NCBI GenBank assembly: GCA_020633895.1
Contig: JACKCT010000003.1
Coordinates: 310,001-374,000, forward strand
Direction of reading: 5' to 3'
Source of the DNA: Deltaproteobacteria bacterium
GTDB taxonomy: Bacteria > Lernaellota > Lernaellaia > JACKCT01
Length of the DNA stretch: 64,000 nt
This document shows, one piece after another, positions 1 to 7,834 of the stretch. Under the pieces are notes generated by a model. It was not told the DNA's origin, did no database searches, and saw nothing but the letters and a program-made list of their open reading frames with translations. The translations under genes were made by a program, and so were the position numbers. Each line of letters starts with the position of its first letter. Position 1 is the first letter of the stretch.

Positions 1-900
1 TCGGGGCTGGGCCAGGCCGATGCGTTCCTTGCCGCGCAGCCAGCCGTCGCGGGCGTTGTAATACAACCGGACGTCACCGCCGTATTCGACGATGTCCATG
101 GCGTAGACGAACGCCTCTTTCCATCCCGGCTCGGGTGCGAGGATCGGCTCATCTCCCACCGGGTCCCAGACCAGGCCGTCGGTGGATTCGAGCAGATGGA
201 TCTCGGAGCGGCTGCGTCCCGCCTCGTCCTTGAAGATGCCGTTGTTGAAGGCCAGCCACGGCATGCCCCCTTTCGGCGGACGCACCTTGATCGACCCGGC
301 GCCCAGCGAGCGCCAGTAGTAGCGCTCCGACGGCCCGATCAGGGGGCTGGGCCATTTGTAATACGGCCCGGTGATGCGGTCCGCCTCCGCCACGCCGATG
401 TACACCGGCTCCCAATACAGGCAGTCCCACAGCCACACATACGCCGCGGAAAAATACAGCCGGTAGTAGCCGCCCGCGTCCACAAGGCACGGATTGCCGT
501 TGGTGCGAATCACCCGGCCTTCCCATGGCAGGCTGGGCTGGAGCACGTCGATCGGGTCCGTCCAACGCACCAGATCGTCGGAGAAACGATAGGAGATGCA
601 ACTGCGGCCCAGGGGAATCGTCAAACGCTCATAGAAGAGATGGAAACCGTCCTGCACATAGCAAAACGGCCGGATGCCGGAAAACAGTTCTCCGCCGAAA
701 GACCGCCATTCCAGGCCGTCGTCGGACACATACTGATGCAGCACGTTCACGGCATTGGCGAACATATGCCATTTGCCGTCGGGAGTGACATCGGGCGCGA
801 GCACGCACGGATCGGCGATCAGCCATGTCCCCGGCGGCGGATCGATCAGCGGGTTTTTCGGATGATCCGTCCAGCGGGCGGTGCGCCAATCCCGGGACAT
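1..900 (-). CDS. Beta-propeller glycosidase-like protein, 3' end cut by window edge
   Basis: An open frame of 300 codons begins with ATG at 900 and runs off the left edge without a stop. The protein has the look of the five-bladed beta-propeller glycosidase superfamily (GH43/GH32/GH130-like). It has repeated Tyr/Trp/Asp-rich blades, for example NPCLVDAGGYYRLYFS (near residue 115) and RSEIHLLESTDGLVWDP (near residue 230), the SDDGLEWRSF type of repeat, and RTNGNP in a likely active-site blade. There is no signal peptide, so it is probably cytoplasmic. It starts 2 bases after the aquaporin stop, so the two are probably co-transcribed. The substrate cannot be told. The family call is fairly sure; the exact GH family is not. 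Confidence 0.7.
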   Translation of the reverse strand, partial: MSRDWRTARWTDHPKNPLIDPPPGTWLIADPCVLAPDVTPDGKWHMFANAVNVLHQYVSDDGLEWRSFGGELFSGIRPFCYVQDGFHLFYERLTIPLGRSCISYRFSDDLVRWTDPIDVLQPSLPWEGRVIRTNGNPCLVDAGGYYRLYFSAAYVWLWDCLYWEPVYIGVAEADRITGPYYKWPSPLIGPSERYYWRSLGAGSIKVRPPKGGMPWLAFNNGIFKDEAGRSRSEIHLLESTDGLVWDPVGDEPILAPEPGWKEAFVYAMDIVEYGGDVRLYYNARDGWLRGKERIGLAQPR

Positions 901-902
901 TG

Positions 903-1610
903 TCAGCAGTGCCCGCCCCGGCGTTCGTCGGCCGAACAACAGATCAGTCGGTAGCAGAACGCTCCCATCAGCGCTCCGGCCAACGGAGCGATCAAATAGA
1001 TCCACTGATCGGCCAGCCCGCCGCCGGCCAAGGCCGGGCCCAGCGATCGGGCGGGATTCATCGACGCGCCGCTGATCGGCCCGCCGAACAAAGCGGCCAA
1101 CGCCACCGTCCCGCCGATCGCGACCCCGGCCATCGACCCCTGGGCGCGAGCGTCGGTGGCGACGGCGGTGATGACGAACATGAGGAAAAACGTCAGCACC
1201 GTTTCCAGCCCGATGCTGGCCGATAACGTCCCGGAGGGGTGCGTCGCGCCCAGATGGGCCGCCGTCCCGAAGATCATTCGTAACATCAGGGCCGCGAAAA
1301 GCGCCGCGCCCACCTGCCCGACGACATATCCGGGCACCCGGCGCCAAGGAAACCGTCCCAGCGACGCAAAGGCGACGGTGACGACCGGGTTGAAGTGGGC
1401 GCCGGAAATATGGCCGGTGGCGTAGATCATCACCATGATCACCAGGCCGAAGGTCATCGCCACGCCCGCGTGCGTGACGCGCCCGCCGGTGATGTCGTTA
1501 ACCATCACCGCGCCGCACCCGGCGAAAACCAAGGCGAATGTTCCCACCGCCTCGGCGCCGATTTCGCGCCAAAGGGAATTGCGTTCGATGACGGGGTCGT
1601 GATGAGTCAT
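903..1610 (-). CDS. Aquaporin / MIP family channel
   Basis: A 235-residue integral membrane protein of the major intrinsic protein family, which conducts water or small uncharged solutes. The family's internal duplication is visible. The first pore half has SGAHFNPVVT (NPV in place of the usual NPA), and the second has SGASMNPARS with the pore arginine after NPA. Six hydrophobic helices fit the length. I start at ATG 1610 (MTHHDPVIERN); an upstream in-frame extension would run into the permease gene and shows no family similarity. It lies 74 bases after the ABC permease and 2 bases before the glycosidase. The altered first motif recalls NIP-type channels, so transport of glycerol or metalloid acids is possible, but this is inference. 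Confidence 0.88.
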   Translation of the reverse strand: MTHHDPVIERNSLWREIGAEAVGTFALVFAGCGAVMVNDITGGRVTHAGVAMTFGLVIMVMIYATGHISGAHFNPVVTVAFASLGRFPWRRVPGYVVGQVGAALFAALMLRMIFGTAAHLGATHPSGTLSASIGLETVLTFFLMFVITAVATDARAQGSMAGVAIGGTVALAALFGGPISGASMNPARSLGPALAGGGLADQWIYLIAPLAGALMGAFCYRLICCSADERRGGHC

Positions 1611-1684
1611 GGCCGAATCTTTAGCCCCTCCTGAAGAGCAAAGCAAGAAAGCAGCGCAAGGACGGGCCGCTCGGCGGGGAAAGG

Positions 1685-2818
1685 TCAGTCGAGGGTGCGT
1701 CGGAAGCGTGTGACCGCGACGCCCAAAGCCGCCAGCGTGAACAGGCCCAGGGCGACGACCTCCTGCACCATGTCGCCGAATGTCGCGCCCTTGAGCATGA
1801 TGCCGCGCACGATGCGCGTGAAATGCGTCAAGGGCAGGACGGAGCCGATGTATTGCGCCCACTCGGGCATGCCGCGAAAAGGAAAGAGAAATCCCGACAG
1901 CAAAAGACTCGGCAGGAAAAACATGATCGCCATCTGCACGGCCTGGAGCTGATTTCGCGCGACCGTCGAAAAGGTATAGCCGATGGACAGATTGGCGACG
2001 ATGAACAGCGTCGAGAGCGCGACCAGCAACAACAGGCTGCCTGTCACGGGCACGTTGAACAGCAAGTGCGCCGCCCCCAGGATCAGCGCGAATTGCACGG
2101 CGCCGATGAGGATGTACGGCACGATTTTGCCCATCATGACCTCGACCGGGCGGATGGGCATGGACAGCAGATTCTCCATCGTGCCCCGCTCGGTTTCCCG
2201 CGTCACCGCCAGCGCCGTGAACACCACCATCGTCAACGTCAGGATCGTGCCCAGCAATCCCGGCACAATGTTCAGGCTCGTAATCTCCTCCGGGTTATAC
2301 CGCTGATGCACCACCAGCTCGAACGGCGCCTGCGACCCCTGCCCGCCGCGAAGCGGACCCGCCATATCCCGCGCGAGCGCCGTGCCCGCCAGAACGCGCA
2401 GCGCCGAAATCGGCCCGCCGATGGTCGCCGGATCGGTGGCGTCGGCAATGACCAGCATTTGCGGCCGTTGTCCCCGGGCCAGATCCCGCGAGAAATTTTC
2501 CGGGATCTCCACCGCGAACTGGATCTTGCCGGAAAGAATCAGCTCGTCGATCTCCTCGTCGCTATGCACTTCGCGCACGATGTCGAAATAGCGCGTGGCC
2601 TTCATCGCCGACAAAAACGTCCGCGCGTACGTGCCGTGATCGCGGGCAAAGACCGCGGTGGGCAGATGGTGGGGATTCATATTGATCGCGTAGCCGAAGA
2701 GGATAAGTTGCAGCAGCGGAATGAAGATCATCAACCCCAGGCTCATGCGGTCGCGCCGGAGCTGGATGAACTCCTTCACGATCATCGCCCAGGTTCGTTT
2801 CCACATGCCGAACTTCAT
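1685..2818 (-). CDS. ABC-2 type transporter permease
   Basis: A 377-residue inner-membrane permease of the ABC-2 export family (YhhJ/YbhR type). It has one N-terminal membrane helix (about residues 20-40, LGLMIFIPLLQLILFGYAI), a large extracytoplasmic domain (about 45-170), and five C-terminal helices with the family segment ETERGTMENLLSMPIRPVE near residue 215. The ATG at 2818 overlaps the ATPase stop (ATGA), so translation is coupled. Together with the ATPase and the HlyD-like adaptor it should form a drug or lipid efflux pump. Related operons (ybhGFSR) usually carry two permease genes and only one is seen here, so the pump may be a homodimer. A further upstream start is open but would sit inside the ATPase gene. 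Confidence 0.9.
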   Translation of the reverse strand: MKFGMWKRTWAMIVKEFIQLRRDRMSLGLMIFIPLLQLILFGYAINMNPHHLPTAVFARDHGTYARTFLSAMKATRYFDIVREVHSDEEIDELILSGKIQFAVEIPENFSRDLARGQRPQMLVIADATDPATIGGPISALRVLAGTALARDMAGPLRGGQGSQAPFELVVHQRYNPEEITSLNIVPGLLGTILTLTMVVFTALAVTRETERGTMENLLSMPIRPVEVMMGKIVPYILIGAVQFALILGAAHLLFNVPVTGSLLLLVALSTLFIVANLSIGYTFSTVARNQLQAVQMAIMFFLPSLLLSGFLFPFRGMPEWAQYIGSVLPLTHFTRIVRGIMLKGATFGDMVQEVVALGLFTLAALGVAVTRFRRTLD

Positions 2819-3759
2819 GCCTCGCCGTCCCCGGCCACGCCCATCATGTGTATGAAGACGTCTTCGAGCGTCACTTCCGCCCGTTCCCATTTTTGCGGGC
2901 CGTCGAGCAAACCGGAGATGGATTTCTCAATCCGCGCGGCGTCGGTGCCGCTGACATGCAGCGTCGTGCCGAAAGGCGTCACCGATTCGATCCCCGGCAG
3001 CGTCTTGATCCGCTTGGCCAATTCGGACAGATCCGGCCCGCTCACCGTCCAGGTCGTCAGATGGGAGTTTTCGATGACCTCCTGCGCCGTGCCGCGAGTA
3101 AGGATTTGCCCGGCGGAAAGATATGCCAGTTCGTGACACCGCTCCGCCTCGTCCATGTAGTGCGTCGAGACGAGAACGGTCATGCCCTCGGCGGCCAGAT
3201 CGTGAATGTTGTTCCAAAAGTCGCGCCGCGCCTTGGGATCGACACCAGCGGTGGGTTCGTCGAGCAGCAACAGTTCCGGTCCCGGCAGGATGCACGCACT
3301 CAGCGCCAGGCGCTGCTTCCATCCGCCGGACAGCGCCCCGGCCAACTGGTCTTCCCTCCCGGCCAGACCGAGCCGTTCAATGGCCGCCCTCGCCTGCCGA
3401 CGCGGGTGGGGCAGTTCATGAACGCGCGCGACGAATTCCAGATTCTGACGAATGGACAGATCGGTGTAGAGGGAAAAATGCTGCGTCATGTAGCCGACGT
3501 GGCGCTTGAGCATTTCGGTCTGCGTGGTGATGTCGTAACCCAGGCAGGTTCCCCGCCCCGCGTCCGGCCGCAAGAGGCCGGCGAGCATGCGGATGGTTGT
3601 CGTCTTTCCGCTGCCGTTGGCGCCGAGAAAACCGAAGATGCGCCCGCGCCGCACGCGAATGGTCAGGTCGCGCACAACGGTCCGGTTGCCGAAGGATTTG
3701 GTCAGGCCTTCCGCGTCGATGACGAATTCGTTTTCGTCGGCGGCCATGGTCGGACTCAT
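2815..3759 (-). CDS. ABC transporter ATP-binding protein
   Basis: A 314-residue cytoplasmic ATPase that powers the neighbouring permease. Walker A is GANGSGKTT (about residue 47), the signature is LSGGWKQR, and Walker B is LLLLDEPTAGVDP followed by a switch histidine in VSTHYMDEAE. The C-terminal 80 residues resemble those of multidrug/polyketide exporters (YbhF, DrrA type). I chose ATG 3759 (MSPTMAADENEF), 2 bases after the adaptor stop; ATG 3747 is a possible alternative. Only one nucleotide-binding domain is present, whereas E. coli YbhF has two. It sits third in the TetR-adaptor-ATPase-permease operon, so it is likely under the same repressor. Confidence 0.93.
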   Translation of the reverse strand: MSPTMAADENEFVIDAEGLTKSFGNRTVVRDLTIRVRRGRIFGFLGANGSGKTTTIRMLAGLLRPDAGRGTCLGYDITTQTEMLKRHVGYMTQHFSLYTDLSIRQNLEFVARVHELPHPRRQARAAIERLGLAGREDQLAGALSGGWKQRLALSACILPGPELLLLDEPTAGVDPKARRDFWNNIHDLAAEGMTVLVSTHYMDEAERCHELAYLSAGQILTRGTAQEVIENSHLTTWTVSGPDLSELAKRIKTLPGIESVTPFGTTLHVSGTDAARIEKSISGLLDGPQKWERAEVTLEDVFIHMMGVAGDGEA

Positions 3760-3761
3760 GA

Positions 3762-4754
3762 TCAGCCTCGGGCGCCGTCGGACGACAGGGCGACCTCCAC
3801 GGGCAGGCCGGGTTTGAGCAATTCCAGCGCCTCGCCGATCGGATGGGCCCGAACCTGGAAGACGAGCTTGGAGCGCGCCTCGCGGGTGAAAAGCACCGGC
3901 GGTGTGTACTCGGCGTCCGGCGACACGAAGACAACCTTGGCGCGCAGATCGTCCGGGCATCCGTCGCAGGAGACGGCGACCTCGTCCCCCAGATGAATCC
4001 CGGCCACACTCGTTTCCGGGACATAAAAACGCACGTCCAGGTATTCGGGCGAAAGGATCTCCACCACCGGCTGCCCGGCCGTAACGACCTCGCCTTCGTG
4101 GAAAAAGACGTCCATCACGCGGCCGTCTTCCGGCGCCGAAACCGACGCGTCGTCCAGCGCCGACTGAGCCTGGGCCAACGTCGCCTTGGCCGCCTCCACC
4201 GCCGCTTCGGCCGACTGGATCATGCCTTCGCGGGATCCCAGCCGCGCCGCCCGGATTTGTCGTTCCACCTCGGCCAGCGCCGCCTCGTCCCGGTCCTTGG
4301 CCGCGCGCACGGTGTCGAATTCGGAGCGGGAGATGACGCCCTTGTCGAACAGTTCCTTCTGACGCCGATACTCGGCCTCGGACAATTCCACCGCCGCCTT
4401 CGCCCGTTTGCGCGTCGCTTCGAGCACGGCGATCTGCTCCGGGCGCTGCTGGGCGGCCTTGCGGTCCTCGAGTTGGGCCAGCGCGTTATCCAGACCGGCC
4501 TTCGCCTCGTCGACGCGGCTGCGTTGGGCTTCGGCGTCCAGGCTGAACAGCGCCTGCCCGCCGGTGACGGTGTCGCCCCTGCGAACCGCGATGGACGTGA
4601 CGCGGCCCGCCGTCTTGGGACCGACCAGCGTCGTCTCCGCTTCCACATAACCCAGGAAGCGTCCGTCCAGGTCGTCTCCGCCGCGCAAAATCGAAATCGT
4701 CACGGCCAACGCCGCCAACGCCAAAATCACCGCCGGAACCAGGATGCGTTTCAT
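3762..4754 (-). CDS. HlyD-family membrane fusion (adaptor) protein
   Basis: A 330-residue periplasmic adaptor (YbhG/HlyD type) that links an inner-membrane pump to an outer-membrane channel. An N-terminal anchor (MKRILVPAVILALAALAV) is followed by a half lipoyl/barrel segment (TAGRVTSIAVRRGDTV), a long Ala/Glu/Gln-rich coiled-coil hairpin (about residues 70-200), the returning lipoyl half (SAPEDGRVMDVFFHEGEVV), and a beta-barrel region near 230-320. ATG 4754 overlaps the TetR stop as ATGA; longer frames lie inside the regulator gene. It is followed 2 bases later by the ATPase. The outer-membrane partner is not encoded here. Confidence 0.92.
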   Translation of the reverse strand: MKRILVPAVILALAALAVTISILRGGDDLDGRFLGYVEAETTLVGPKTAGRVTSIAVRRGDTVTGGQALFSLDAEAQRSRVDEAKAGLDNALAQLEDRKAAQQRPEQIAVLEATRKRAKAAVELSEAEYRRQKELFDKGVISRSEFDTVRAAKDRDEAALAEVERQIRAARLGSREGMIQSAEAAVEAAKATLAQAQSALDDASVSAPEDGRVMDVFFHEGEVVTAGQPVVEILSPEYLDVRFYVPETSVAGIHLGDEVAVSCDGCPDDLRAKVVFVSPDAEYTPPVLFTREARSKLVFQVRAHPIGEALELLKPGLPVEVALSSDGARG

Positions 4755-5374
4755 GATTTGACCTTCAATTTCGTGAGAAGCAGGTCCAGATGGGTATCCA
4801 TGAATCGGTCGACGTCCAGCGGCGCAAACGGCTCGAAAATCGCGCTCCAAAACACCGCCATCGGCAACGGCGCCGCCATCAGTTGGGGAAATCGCACCAG
4901 GTCGCAATCGCGGAATTCGCCTCGGGCGACGCCCCGCTCCATAATCGTGCGCAGAAATCCCAGCGCGCGAGAGACGACATTCTCGTAGTAAAATCGCGCC
5001 ACGTCGGGAAACCGATGCACCTCGGTGAGGATGAGGTGGATGACCTGACGCCGCTCGGTGCCCAGCAGTTCCCGCTTGACGAAGGCGAACATGGTGCGAA
5101 GAAGCTGCTCGCTGTCGGCGTCGCTGGTGTCCACCAGGGTTTGCAGAGCCTCCAACGGCGGCGACGCCACGTTTTCGATCAGGCCCTTGAAGAGTTCTTC
5201 CTTGCTGGGGAAGTAGAGATAGATCGTCCCCTTCGCCACGCCCGCCCGCTTGGCGACCTCGTCCATGCGCGATGCTCCGAACCCGTGTTCCACAAAAACA
5301 GAGAGGGCGGCGTTGAGGATTTCCTCCCGCTTGTCCGGAGCTTCCTTACGGCGTTCCCGTTTCATGGTCGTCAT
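4751..5374 (-). CDS. TetR/AcrR-family transcriptional regulator
   Basis: A 207-residue repressor-like protein. The N-terminal DNA-binding domain is typical (REEILNAALSVFVEHGF, then the helix-turn-helix KRAGVAKGTIYLYFPSKEEL). The C-terminal ligand-binding half is hydrophobic and variable. It heads the operon with the adaptor, ATPase and permease, whose starts overlap or nearly abut, so it most likely controls the pump and itself. The start is uncertain: ATG 5374 (MTTMKRERR), ATG 5365, ATG 5395 and TTG 5401 are all in frame, and the last two would put the palindromic operator inside the coding region. I prefer 5374, directly beside the palindrome. Confidence 0.92.
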   Translation of the reverse strand: MTTMKRERRKEAPDKREEILNAALSVFVEHGFGASRMDEVAKRAGVAKGTIYLYFPSKEELFKGLIENVASPPLEALQTLVDTSDADSEQLLRTMFAFVKRELLGTERRQVIHLILTEVHRFPDVARFYYENVVSRALGFLRTIMERGVARGEFRDCDLVRFPQLMAAPLPMAVFWSAIFEPFAPLDVDRFMDTHLDLLLTKLKVKS

Positions 5375-5375
5375 T

Positions 5376-5395
5376 ATGACTGACTGGTCAGTCAT
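5376..5395. promoter_or_regulatory. Palindromic operator for the TetR-family regulator
   Basis: ATGACTGACTGGTCAGTCAT has two perfect 9-base arms around a 2-base centre. This is the size and form of a TetR/AcrR operator, and it abuts the start codon of the regulator gene. Binding here would block the promoter or start of the regulator-efflux operon (autorepression). The palindrome is seen directly; the link to this regulator is inferred from position. Confidence 0.75.
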
Positions 5396-5541
5396 TTTCA
5401 AGCAAATTCGTTCCGCCGTTCAAATTGCCGCTTGAAACCCTTGATTCCGCGTGAATATTTCTATGCCCGAACGGGCACGGCGTGGAGGTCGGATGGGGGT
5501 TCCGTCCGATTTGGCCAATTTGGTCAATTCAAATTCCCTTC

Positions 5542-5571
5542 TTGACGGTCCGTGGGGTGTGGGGGTACGAT
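5542..5571 (+). promoter_or_regulatory. Sigma-70-like promoter for the ParA/MinD-type ATPase gene
   Basis: TTGACG at 5542-5547 and TACGAT at 5566-5571 are separated by 18 bases, about 130 bases before the ATPase ATG. This would give a leader of roughly 125 bases. Confidence 0.45.
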
Positions 5572-5705
5572 GAATCGCTAATCGGGTCAAACGCACTCAT
5601 CCACCATTGGGGGCCGGGGCGACACGGGCAAGAAAGTCGGCGAAGGTTCTTCGACGATACAGGCCCGGATGACGACCTCGCCTTTGCGCTAAAGGATGAT
5701 CGAGT

Positions 5706-6518
5706 ATGGGCAAAGTTATCGCCATCGCTTCGCAAAAAGGCGGGGTGGGAAAAACCACCACCACCGTCAACATCGCCGCGTCCTTGGCCACGTTGCGTCA
5801 GCGGACGCTGGTGATCGACCTGGACGAGCAAAATGCCGTCGGTTTCGGCCTGGGCCTGTCGCGCCAGCAAATGGAATCGGGCATTTACGACGTCTTTCTG
5901 GGTCGCAAGAAACTGCGGGATATCATCCACTCCACCCCGCTGCCGACGCTCAAGGTCATCCCCTACGGCAAAGGCACCCTGACCGACGAGTTCGAGCGGT
6001 TCGTGCGTCAGAAGGGCAGCGCGCCGCTGCTGCGCAAGTATGTGGATGCGGTTCGCAAGAGCTGCGACTTCGTGTTGATCGACTGCCCGCCGGGCATGGG
6101 CGACCTGACGATCTATGCCCTGTCGGCCTGTGACTCGGTCCTGGTGCCGATGCAGCCCGAGCCCCTGTCGCTCAAGACGTTGACGCAGATCCTGAAGATC
6201 ATCCGCAAGGTGCGCCGCAACGTGAACCCGGATCTCATCATGGAAGGCCTGCTGCTGACCATGTACGACGAGAACTATCGCATCAGCCGCGAAGTGGCCA
6301 AGCAGGTGTGGGCGACGTTCCCCGAGGAAGTGGTCTTCCGCAACGTCATCCCCCGCTGCGAAGAGTTCTCCAGCGCGTTCGCCATCGGCCGGCCGATTAT
6401 CATGCAGGATCCGAACGCCGAGGTCGCCCAGGCGTATCTGCGTCTGACTCAGGAGATCATCAAGAAGGCCAAGATGGAGGCCGGCAAGGCCGAGGCCGCC
6501 AGCGCCGACACCGCGTAA
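5706..6518 (+). CDS. ParA/MinD-family ATPase (orphan)
   Basis: A 270-residue P-loop ATPase of the ParA/MinD (Soj-like) family. The deviant Walker A is KGGVGKTTTT at residues 11-20, switch I/II regions are LVIDLDEQNAVGFG and FVLIDCPPGMGD, and a conserved MQPEPLSLKTL follows. Such proteins dimerise on ATP and position chromosomes, plasmids or large complexes on the nucleoid or membrane. No ParB-like, MinE or chemotaxis partner is next to it, and it appears monocistronic with its own promoter and terminator. The C-terminal tail is Ala/Glu/Lys-rich with no MinD-like amphipathic helix, which argues for DNA rather than membrane binding. The cargo is unknown. Confidence 0.92.
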   Translation: MGKVIAIASQKGGVGKTTTTVNIAASLATLRQRTLVIDLDEQNAVGFGLGLSRQQMESGIYDVFLGRKKLRDIIHSTPLPTLKVIPYGKGTLTDEFERFVRQKGSAPLLRKYVDAVRKSCDFVLIDCPPGMGDLTIYALSACDSVLVPMQPEPLSLKTLTQILKIIRKVRRNVNPDLIMEGLLLTMYDENYRISREVAKQVWATFPEEVVFRNVIPRCEEFSSAFAIGRPIIMQDPNAEVAQAYLRLTQEIIKKAKMEAGKAEAASADTA

Positions 6519-6546
6519 ACCCGGAAACCCCAAGACAGAACGACGA

Positions 6547-6573
6547 CGCCCTCCGATTCCGGAGGGCGTTTTT
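6547..6573 (+). terminator. Rho-independent terminator after the ParA-like gene
   Basis: Perfect 8-base stem CGCCCTCC/GGAGGGCG with a 6-base loop, followed by five T residues, 28 bases after the stop codon. Confidence 0.9.
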
Positions 6574-6640
6574 CGTAGTCCGTCCGGTGCTCGTCGATAC
6601 ATCCCGCCCCTTCATCGGTCCCAACACCGACGTTTTCCCC

Positions 6641-6668
6641 TTGATCTGCGCCCGACACGACCTATGCT
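6641..6668 (+). promoter_or_regulatory. Possible sigma-70-like promoter for the site-2 protease gene
   Basis: TTGATC at 6641-6646 and TATGCT at 6663-6668 are 16 bases apart and lie between the preceding terminator and the ATG at 6725. Each hexamer matches the consensus at four of six positions. Confidence 0.35.
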
Positions 6669-6724
6669 ATGCTTAGAATCTTTTGCGGCCGATAAGCCGC
6701 TTAAGGGACCGAGGACCAAACGCG

Positions 6725-7828
6725 ATGAGCGAAGATCAGAACCACGATCTGTTCGAGGAAGACGAAGCGCCCCAACGCAAGTCCATGTGGATCATGGAAC
6801 TGGGCGAGGTGTTCGGGATTCCCGTGCGCCTGCATCTGTCGATTTTCCTGCTGTTCGGCTACGTCCTTTTCGCGTCCAGCAGCCGGATGCCCGATTCCAG
6901 CGGCCGCGTCGCGTTGATGCTTCTGGCGATCTTCGTCGCCGTGTTTCTGCACGAGTTGGGTCACAGCTTCGCGGCCCGGGCGTTCCGCATACAGGTCAAG
7001 GACATCACCATCTGGGCCCTGGGCGGCATCGCGCGCATGGAGCGGGTGGTGCGTCCGCCCCATCAGCACATCATCGTCTCCCTCGCCGGACCGGCGGTGA
7101 ACATCACGCTGGCCATGCTGCTGGGGACATACATCGTCGTCGTCTCGCCGGATATGGCGCCCCACACTTCTTTCCAGCAGCTCGTGTTCGAACTGGCGCA
7201 GATGAACCTCATCCTCGGCCTGTTCAACCTGATTCCGGCGCTGCCCATGGACGGCGGGCGGGTGCTCAAATCCCTGCTTTCGATGACGTCCCTGCGCGAC
7301 CGTTCCTCCAAGGTCGCCGCGCGCATCGGCCAGGGTTTCGCCATCGCCATGGGCATCCTGGGACTGATTACGGGTTACTTCTGGCTGCTGATTCTGGCGC
7401 CGTTCTTCTTCCTGTCGGCTGAGCGGGAATGGCAGGTGGACAACATCCTCAGCCGCTTTGCCGGGACCAAGGCCTGGCAGGCCATGCTCAAGCCCGTGGC
7501 CACCGCCGGGCGCATGACGAGCATCGGCTCCCTGGTCAAGTACGCCAGCGGCAACAAGCAGCAGGACTTTCCCATCATGGAAGGCGAAAGTGTGGTGGGC
7601 GTGGTGACGCGTTGGTCGCTCATGGACGCCATGGAGCACGGCCACCAGGACGACCCGGTCTTCACGATCATGGACCACGAGGTGCATACCCTCTCGCCCT
7701 TCGACTCGCTGGACAAGCTGCTGCAAACGTCGCTGCCCATCGACCGGCTGGTGCTGCCGGTGGTGCATAAGATGCGTGTGGTGGGGCTGGTCACTCCCGA
7801 CCAGTTGCAGGAGATTCGCGGTTCTTAA
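6725..7828 (+). CDS. Site-2 protease family (M50) metalloprotease with CBS domains
   Basis: A 367-residue intramembrane zinc protease of the M50 family. The zinc site HELGH lies near residues 76-80 in a membrane helix, and the second motif NLIPALPMDGGRV lies near 172-184 and supplies the metal-binding Asp. About six hydrophobic segments fill residues 35-235. The C-terminal 100 residues (TSIGSLVKY to the end) look like a CBS pair, which in other M50 proteins senses nucleotides. Such enzymes release membrane-bound regulators or anti-sigma factors; the substrate here is unknown. I chose ATG 6725 (MSEDQNHDLFEED); the upstream extension lacks family features. It converges with the SGNH gene, stop to stop, with 6 bases between. 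Confidence 0.9.
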   Translation: MSEDQNHDLFEEDEAPQRKSMWIMELGEVFGIPVRLHLSIFLLFGYVLFASSSRMPDSSGRVALMLLAIFVAVFLHELGHSFAARAFRIQVKDITIWALGGIARMERVVRPPHQHIIVSLAGPAVNITLAMLLGTYIVVVSPDMAPHTSFQQLVFELAQMNLILGLFNLIPALPMDGGRVLKSLLSMTSLRDRSSKVAARIGQGFAIAMGILGLITGYFWLLILAPFFFLSAEREWQVDNILSRFAGTKAWQAMLKPVATAGRMTSIGSLVKYASGNKQQDFPIMEGESVVGVVTRWSLMDAMEHGHQDDPVFTIMDHEVHTLSPFDSLDKLLQTSLPIDRLVLPVVHKMRVVGLVTPDQLQEIRGS

Positions 7829-7834
7829 GCGCGG

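Larger units (their letters stand above)
5375..5705. other. Divergent intergenic region between the tetR-like and parA-like genes
   Basis: 331 bases with no credible gene. It holds the TetR-type palindrome at its left end and a sigma-70-like promoter for the plus-strand ATPase at 5542-5571. The rest is mixed-composition DNA in which I see no other repeat or RNA structure. Confidence 0.6.

Noticed and set aside
149-889. Two short minus-strand open frames inside the left-edge glycosidase
   Set aside because: They are out of frame with the continuous 300-codon propeller frame, which has family features and reaches the window edge.
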